DNA of 10,271 nucleotides from M3007 sp046155725 (GTDB taxonomy: Bacteria > Bacteroidota > Bacteroidia > Chitinophagales > Saprospiraceae): the NCBI GenBank assembly GCA_046155725.1, contig JBJXFT010000178.1:1-10271 (forward strand). The letters are read 5' to 3'. A model generated the notes under the pieces. It made no database searches, was not told where the DNA came from, and worked only from the letters and a program-made list of their open reading frames with translations. Shown in pieces: positions 6,514 to 10,271 of the stretch. Every line of letters starts with the position of its first letter. Positions within the stretch are counted from its first letter, which is position 1. The translations under genes and the position numbers were made by a program.

Positions 6514-6927
6514 TCAACTTTCAAATTCTGAATATTCTGGATCGGGAGCAAGTACTTTTTTGACCCAATCAAAAAAATCTGTCTGACTCAACTCACCAGC
6601 CGCGAGTTTCATAATTACGGATTCTTGTTCGTCATCTTCGGCATTCAGAATATGGCCGTTCATGTGCAGGAAATGAGCCATTGCCCCGTGCCCAACCCTT
6701 TTGTTACCATCCATGAACGGGTGTTGCATGACGAGTTCAAGGCACATCGCGGCTGCTTTTTCGGCAAGTGTCGGGTATCTCTCATGCCCAAAATAGTTGG
6801 TCTGTGGAGCAGCAATCGCAGAATGGATGCCCGCATCGTCTCGAATTCCTTGGCCACCGCCACTGTCTTCGATAGCATCTTGGTGGATTTGCAGGATTTC
6901 CCTCAGCCCGAGATAATAGATTGTCAT
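6514..6927 (-). CDS. doc: Doc-like Fic-fold toxin (death-on-curing family)
   Basis: A 137-aa protein with the active-site motif HPFMDGNKR at residues 69-77. Lys76 in place of glycine in the ATP-binding loop is characteristic of Doc-type proteins rather than canonical Fic AMP-transferases. The GIRDDAGIHSAIAAPQ segment at 27-42 is another Doc family signature, and the length fits that family. P1 Doc phosphorylates and inactivates elongation factor EF-Tu; whether this homologue does the same is not known. All expected catalytic residues are present. Its ATG overlaps the TGA of the upstream antitoxin-like gene (ATGA, 6924-6927), the typical antitoxin-first coupling. It ends 69 bp before nuoI, and this gap holds short repeats. 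Confidence 0.88.
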   Translation of the reverse strand: MTIYYLGLREILQIHQDAIEDSGGGQGIRDDAGIHSAIAAPQTNYFGHERYPTLAEKAAAMCLELVMQHPFMDGNKRVGHGAMAHFLHMNGHILNAEDDEQESVIMKLAAGELSQTDFFDWVKKVLAPDPEYSEFES

Positions 6928-7121
6928 GCCAGTTTTTTGTAAAGTTCACGATAGCGTTTTCTGACATAAACACGGGCGGACTGAAACCGCTGTTCCTTTT
7001 GCTTCAAATAGTTGCCAATCACCTCGTTCACCAAGTCTTCGAGGGATATGTTTTGGCTTTTGGCGACTTCTTCTAAAAGTGTTTTTTGGGATTCGTCAAT
7101 CTTAAAAGTTATTGAGCTCAT
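6924..7121 (-). CDS. Antitoxin-like small protein paired with Doc (ribbon-helix-helix type)
   Basis: A 65-aa protein whose first half (SSITFKIDES, then a helix and ISLEDLVNEVIGNYL) fits the strand-helix-helix layout of ribbon-helix-helix DNA-binding proteins. The basic C-terminal tail contains SARVYVRKRYRELYKKLA; a Y-V-x-K/R-x3-ELY-K-x-LA ending recurs in small antitoxins that I recall beside Doc genes in Bacteroidota. The N-terminus would bind the module's own promoter and the tail would block Doc. It is fused by ATGA overlap to doc and begins 118 bp after nuoH. The role rests on pairing and fold, not on direct recognition of a named family. Confidence 0.75.
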   Translation of the reverse strand: MSSITFKIDESQKTLLEEVAKSQNISLEDLVNEVIGNYLKQKEQRFQSARVYVRKRYRELYKKLA

Positions 7122-7201
7122 TGTATTTTACTTTTTATTCCCCCACATGGAGGTATGTTCTAACGCTGTTAATCAATGATATCGTTCAGAATTCGAGGTA
7201 T

Positions 7202-7240
7202 CACTTCATCGCCAATCACTTCATCACTTCATCACTTCAT
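7202..7240. repeat. CACTTCAT short tandem repeat at the nuoH stop
   Basis: Three consecutive 8-bp units CACTTCAT run from 7217 to 7240, with a fourth unit at 7202-7209. The last unit touches the nuoH TAA (7240-7242). In the transcript it reads as repeated ATGAAGTG. It is too short and regular to be a CRISPR array. Confidence 0.7.
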
Positions 7241-8271
7241 TATTTCCCCAGCCACAAAATCCCCGCCCCCGTCAGCATCATGTTCAAAATCGCCAACGGG
7301 ATGAGCGATTTCCAACCCAAGTGCATGAGTTGATCGTAGCGGAAACGCGGGAGCGTCCAGCGAATCCACATAAAGACAAAGATGAAAAAGAACGCTTTGC
7401 CGAGCAAAATCATGGGGCCCATCAGCCCGCCGAGCCAGTTCGGGTCGAGGCCGGGGAAGTGGTAGCCGCCAAAATAAAGGCAAGAGATGATGGTGCAAGA
7501 AATGAACATATTGATGTACTCGGCAAACAGGAACATCCCCAGTTTCATCGCGCTGTATTCTGTGTGGTAGCCGCCGATGAGTTCGGTCTCGCACTCTGCC
7601 ATGTCGAATGGTGCGCGGTTGCATTCCGCGAGGGCGCAAGTGAGGAAAAGGATAAACCCGAGGGGTTGGTATACCACGTTCCACATGCCAGCCTGCTGAT
7701 CCACGATGGTTTTGAGGCTGAGCGAACCGCTCAGCATGACAATTGCGATAATCGAAAGCCCCATCGCCAACTCGTACGAAATCATCTGCGAACTGGCGCG
7801 GATGGCTCCGTAGAGCGAGAACTTGTTATTGGAAGCCCAGCCGCCGAGCATGATGCCGTACACACCGAGCGATGCCAAACCCACGACGTATAAAACCCCG
7901 ATGTTCACATCGGCTACTTGCAGGTTCCAATTGAGTCCGCCCAGCGTGAGCGTCGTGCCCCAGGGGATGACCGCAGAAGCCATGAGTGCGACGAAGATGA
8001 ATGCCCCCGGCGCGAGGATGTACAGCCAACGCTCGGATTGGTTTGGCACAAAATCCTCTTTGGTGAACATCTTGACCCCGTCGGCCAAAGGTTGGAGCAG
8101 TCCCCAAGGGCCTGCGTTGCTGGGGCCAAGGCGGTCTTGGAAAAAGGCCGCTATTTTGCGCTCGCCGTAAGTGGAATAGGCGGCCACGCCAAGCGTGACG
8201 GCGAACAGAACCGTAATGAGGACGGCTTTTTCGATGATAAAGGCGAGGCTGAAAAGTAGGAGTGCGGTCAT
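7240..8271 (-). CDS. nuoH: NADH-quinone oxidoreductase subunit H
   Basis: Complete 343-aa membrane subunit that forms much of the quinone-binding chamber and links the peripheral arm to the proton-pumping arm. Hallmarks are YGERKIAAFFQDRLGP at about residues 35-50, the following GLLQPLADGVKMFTKED, and the acidic loop AECNRAPFDMAECETELIGG at 215-234, whose glutamates are linked to proton coupling. The PRFRYDQLM motif near the C-terminus is also conserved. About eight transmembrane helices are visible. The ATG at 8271 gives a normal hydrophobic N-terminus. It is separated from nuoG by three cargo genes and from the preceding gene by 86 bp of GCGGATT repeats. Confidence 0.98.
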   Translation of the reverse strand: MTALLLFSLAFIIEKAVLITVLFAVTLGVAAYSTYGERKIAAFFQDRLGPSNAGPWGLLQPLADGVKMFTKEDFVPNQSERWLYILAPGAFIFVALMASAVIPWGTTLTLGGLNWNLQVADVNIGVLYVVGLASLGVYGIMLGGWASNNKFSLYGAIRASSQMISYELAMGLSIIAIVMLSGSLSLKTIVDQQAGMWNVVYQPLGFILFLTCALAECNRAPFDMAECETELIGGYHTEYSAMKLGMFLFAEYINMFISCTIISCLYFGGYHFPGLDPNWLGGLMGPMILLGKAFFFIFVFMWIRWTLPRFRYDQLMHLGWKSLIPLAILNMMLTGAGILWLGK

Positions 8272-8280
8272 AGCTGCAAC

Positions 8281-8355
8281 GCGGATTGCGCGGATTTTGC
8301 GGATTTGCGCGGATTTTTGGGACGCTTGTTACGCGGATTTTTGATAGTGTGGATT
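8281..8355. repeat. GCGGATT-type degenerate repeats upstream of nuoH
   Basis: Five copies of GCGGATT begin at 8281, 8290, 8299, 8309 and 8333, and a GTGGATT begins at 8349. The first four are spaced 9-10 bp apart. They fill the whole space between the Uma2 gene and nuoH, where the leader and ribosome-binding site of nuoH would lie. I recall similar AATCCGC-type low-complexity spacers from other Bacteroidota genomes. Confidence 0.7.
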
Positions 8356-8357
8356 TT

Positions 8358-9017
8358 TCAGTCTTGTATTGGCGGCACGATGTCGGTGTTGATCCCTTCT
8401 TCGGCGAGGTGTTTGCCGACGTTGAACAGGATGCCATCCATCAGTTCAATGTCTTTGTCCCAGTCAATGATCTGCCAATTTTTGTCAGGTTCTGCGACGA
8501 TGATTTTTTTGCTGCGCGAAAGCACCCACACCAATTTTTGGGTCCCGAACTCAAAAAGTTTTTTTGTTTTCAGGCCGATGAACTCTACGTCGCTCATGTC
8601 TGAGTCTTCCCATTCGGCCTGCACGTCAATCTCGATCACGCAGTAGGCAGGCACGTCCAGGTACTTGGTGGTGATTTTGTTGGCCGTCAGTACCGCCCGC
8701 TCAAAGATGGCGATGTCAAGCGACAGGTTGTTGCGATAGCTGAGGTGGTTTCCCGTTTCGCCGGGGATGACCCTATACTTTTTGAGGTCAAGGTTTTTGA
8801 ACAGCAGTTCCGTAAAGAAACTAACGATGATACCTTGTAGTCCGCTCCATCCCATAATTTCTTCGAGTGTTTTTTTTCCTGCCACCACCTGCCGATAACC
8901 GGGGAAATAAAATTTCACCCCGTCAATCTCTTCTTTGACGAGGTATGCCGGCACCTTGCGCTTGCGCGGCGGCGGCGGGGTAGCGGTGGGGGTGTTTAAA
9001 AAAGTGGCTGTTTGCAT
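8358..9017 (-). CDS. Uma2-family (DUF820) putative endonuclease
   Basis: A 219-aa protein with the pattern of the Uma2 family, a PD-(D/E)XK nuclease-like fold. LSLDIAIF places Asp101 where the family has its conserved PD-V motif. PAYCVIEID (123-131) supplies Glu129. A lysine near 150-153, followed by LFEFGTQKLVWVLSRSKKIIV, matches the K...Y...G-V-x-x-x-W-V-x-x-P segment in outline. The N-terminus has a proline/basic stretch (PPPPRKRK). Uma2 proteins are often multicopy and their biological role is not settled; a link to mobile elements or defence is inferred. The gene begins 4 bp after the 99-aa gene, so it belongs to the three-gene set between nuoG and nuoH. Confidence 0.82.
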   Translation of the reverse strand: MQTATFLNTPTATPPPPRKRKVPAYLVKEEIDGVKFYFPGYRQVVAGKKTLEEIMGWSGLQGIIVSFFTELLFKNLDLKKYRVIPGETGNHLSYRNNLSLDIAIFERAVLTANKITTKYLDVPAYCVIEIDVQAEWEDSDMSDVEFIGLKTKKLFEFGTQKLVWVLSRSKKIIVAEPDKNWQIIDWDKDIELMDGILFNVGKHLAEEGINTDIVPPIQD

Positions 9018-9021
9018 AATT

Positions 9022-9321
9022 TCAGGAAGCCAATATTTCGGCCTCGTTGGTGTTGATGATCAATACTTCCAGCAGGTCGTCGCCAATAGAAAACGCCTCA
9101 TACCACACGTTTTGGAGCGATTCAAGTGAGACGATGTTTTTTTCTCGGAGAGAGTTTTGTACTTCTTCCTCAAAATCTTTTAAGTCCTTTTGAGCGAGCG
9201 AACCTTCTTCTTGAAAGGCTTTTGCCCACAAGCGGAATACCTTTTGGGGAGAATCTGCCCTTAGTTGTTTTGTGTAAGTACCCCCTCTAAATTCGCAGAT
9301 GATGGTGAATAGATTTTCCAT
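9022..9321 (-). CDS. Hypothetical protein, 99 aa, middle gene of the G|H cassette
   Basis: I do not recognise a named domain. The protein starts MENLFTIICEFRGGTYTKQL, a beta-strand-like opening. A charged helical middle and a C-terminal strand region (LEVLIINTNEAEIL) follow. It is acidic and has no signal or membrane segment. I recall small Bacteroidota proteins with the same EFRGGTY opening and a central VW motif, which supports a real family without a function. It starts 1 bp after the preceding stop and ends 4 bp before the Uma2 gene, so the three genes are very probably translated as one operon segment. Confidence 0.68.
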   Translation of the reverse strand: MENLFTIICEFRGGTYTKQLRADSPQKVFRLWAKAFQEEGSLAQKDLKDFEEEVQNSLREKNIVSLESLQNVWYEAFSIGDDLLEVLIINTNEAEILAS

Positions 9322-9322
9322 A

Positions 9323-9691
9323 TCAATTCCCTTTGTGTTTTTGTGAATGGTTCTCCCCTTTCCATCCCTTCTTTTTTTGCCAGTGCTTCACTTGCTTTTC
9401 AAGTTCTTGAAATGCCTGTTTTTCCTCAGGGGTTTTATTGGCCTTCGTTTTCAATTTTTGCATGGCTGCTTTGGCATGCTCATATTTTTGCTCTGCGCTG
9501 GCTTGGGCATTTGGGTTGGCGTGTTTGCCGTTTCGGCTACTGTTGTTTTCAATATTTAATCGCTCTTGTTTTTGAACCGCCGAATGAGTCGTGTATGCGA
9601 GGCCAATCAAAAACAGCAGCGCTGCAAACACCCACCAAAGGAATCGAGTTGGTGCGGATTGATGTTTATTGTCAATAGAGATTGCGCTCAT
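9323..9691 (-). CDS. Hypothetical single-TM, Lys/Gln-rich protein
   Basis: A 122-aa protein with one clear hydrophobic segment (residues about 17-34, FLWWVFAALLFLIGLAYT) near the N-terminus. A long polar region rich in Lys, Gln, Asn, Ala and Glu follows, with coiled-coil character (SAEQKYEHAKAAMQKLKTK) and a basic, His-containing tail. The charged N-terminus and lack of a cleavage motif suggest a membrane anchor rather than a secreted protein. It starts 20 bp after nuoG and ends 1 bp before the next cargo gene. No family is recognised and no enzymatic motif is visible. Confidence 0.65.
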   Translation of the reverse strand: MSAISIDNKHQSAPTRFLWWVFAALLFLIGLAYTTHSAVQKQERLNIENNSSRNGKHANPNAQASAEQKYEHAKAAMQKLKTKANKTPEEKQAFQELEKQVKHWQKKKGWKGENHSQKHKGN

Positions 9692-9711
9692 AAAGCATTC
9701 TTTTTTGAAAA

Positions 9712-10271
9712 TTAAATCACAGTCAACGCCTCGCCCTCGTAGTGGTTTTGCGAAATCACCGAATGGCGATCCAAGTCCCGTGAGCCTTCAATTACCCAGT
9801 CCGATTTGTCTTTTTTCTCGAAACGGCAGGTGTTGCAGATGAAATCATGCACCTCGCCGTACTTGTCTTTGCGGCCTGTGACACGGTAAATCTCTCCGCC
9901 GTACATCCAAGCCACGGCTTTGCCGCTGCATTTGTCGCAATCGCGGTGCGCGTCCATCGGATTGAGGAACCACACCCGGCTTTTGAAGCGGAACGTGCGG
10001 TCGGTGAGCGCACCCACGGGACACACGTCAATCACGTTTCCGCTGAAATCGTTGTCAATCGCCTTCTCGATGTAGGTGCTGATCTCCACGTGGTCGCCCC
10101 GATTGAGTATGCCGTGTACGCGCTCATCGGTGAGTTGGTTGGCAACGTACACACATCGGAAGCACATGATGCAGCGCGTCATGTGGAGTTTGATGTAGGC
10201 GCCGATGTCAATTTTCTCAAAAGTGCGTCGCTCGAATTCGTAGCGGGTGCTGGCCTTGCCATGCTCAAAAG
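9712..10271 (-). CDS. nuoG: NADH-quinone oxidoreductase subunit G, 3' part (short form)
   Basis: The frame enters from the right edge and ends at 9712, giving 185 visible residues. It shows the iron-sulfur region of NuoG: HMTRCIMCFRCV (cysteine ligands of a [4Fe-4S] cluster), NVIDVCPVGALTD with the fourth cysteine, then CDKCSGKA and a further Cys in CNTCRFEKK. The protein then stops after RHSVISQNHYEGEALTVI, without the long molybdopterin-type domain of E. coli NuoG. A short NuoG directly before nuoH is what I recall for Bacteroidota, so this is probably the natural C-terminus and not a truncation. The N-terminal [2Fe-2S] domain lies outside the window. Electron transfer from NuoF toward NuoI is its known role. 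Confidence 0.92.
   Translation of the reverse strand, partial: FEHGKASTRYEFERRTFEKIDIGAYIKLHMTRCIMCFRCVYVANQLTDERVHGILNRGDHVEISTYIEKAIDNDFSGNVIDVCPVGALTDRTFRFKSRVWFLNPMDAHRDCDKCSGKAVAWMYGGEIYRVTGRKDKYGEVHDFICNTCRFEKKDKSDWVIEGSRDLDRHSVISQNHYEGEALTVI

Noticed and set aside
7122..7239. Promoter for the antitoxin-doc pair
   Set aside because: I looked for the Bacteroidota pattern TTG ... TAnnTTTG and found no convincing match.
7202..7240. Possible CRISPR array
   Set aside because: The units are 8 bp and contiguous, with no spacers.
7321..7893. A 190-codon plus-strand frame
   Set aside because: It is antisense to nuoH and is low-complexity Glu/Arg/His-rich.
9712..10271. NuoG truncated by the inserted cassette
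   Set aside because: The ending resembles what I recall for the natural short NuoG of Bacteroidota, so no truncation needs to be assumed.

Overview
This window is a stretch of a respiratory complex I (NADH:quinone oxidoreductase, nuo) operon, and every gene I can support lies on the minus strand. In the direction of transcription (high to low coordinates) the core genes are the 3' part of nuoG, then nuoH, nuoI, nuoJ, nuoK and nuoL. All of them look intact apart from nuoG, which is cut by the window edge. The likely source is a member of the Bacteroidota, perhaps a Saprospiria-like genome. The reasons are a NuoG that ends soon after its iron-sulfur region, AT-rich and Shine-Dalgarno-poor start regions, several short intergenic repeat families, and accessory families common in that phylum. 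This assignment is an inference and was not tested by a search.

The unusual aspect is that almost every junction between nuo genes carries extra genes or repeats in the same orientation. G|H holds a tight three-gene set: a one-TM protein, an unknown 99-aa protein and a Uma2-family putative nuclease. H|I holds a small antitoxin-like gene and a Doc/Fic toxin joined by an ATGA overlap. I|J holds no gene but has a palindromic repeat that forms the end of nuoI and abuts the nuoJ start. J|K holds a DUF4240-like gene and a small GIY-YIG-like nuclease gene, also joined by an ATGA overlap, followed by two hairpin repeats. K|L holds a tiny basic protein and an MNT-fold nucleotidyltransferase that overlap by 59 bp. 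Downstream of nuoL there is a REPIN-like nested inverted-repeat element, an unknown gene and a MntA-HepT toxin-antitoxin pair that runs off the left edge.

The nuo genes encode part of the peripheral arm (NuoG, NuoI), the quinone-site subunit NuoH, and the membrane subunits NuoJ, NuoK and NuoL. By eye the nuo genes are GC-rich and the inserted genes more AT-rich, which fits acquisition of the inserts. All inserts keep the operon's direction and spare the nuo reading frames, so they may be co-transcribed with complex I. No tRNA, rRNA, CRISPR array, transposase gene, convincing promoter or classical intrinsic terminator was found. The longest gene-free stretch is about 260 bp (1112-1371), and the REPIN-like element fills most of it.
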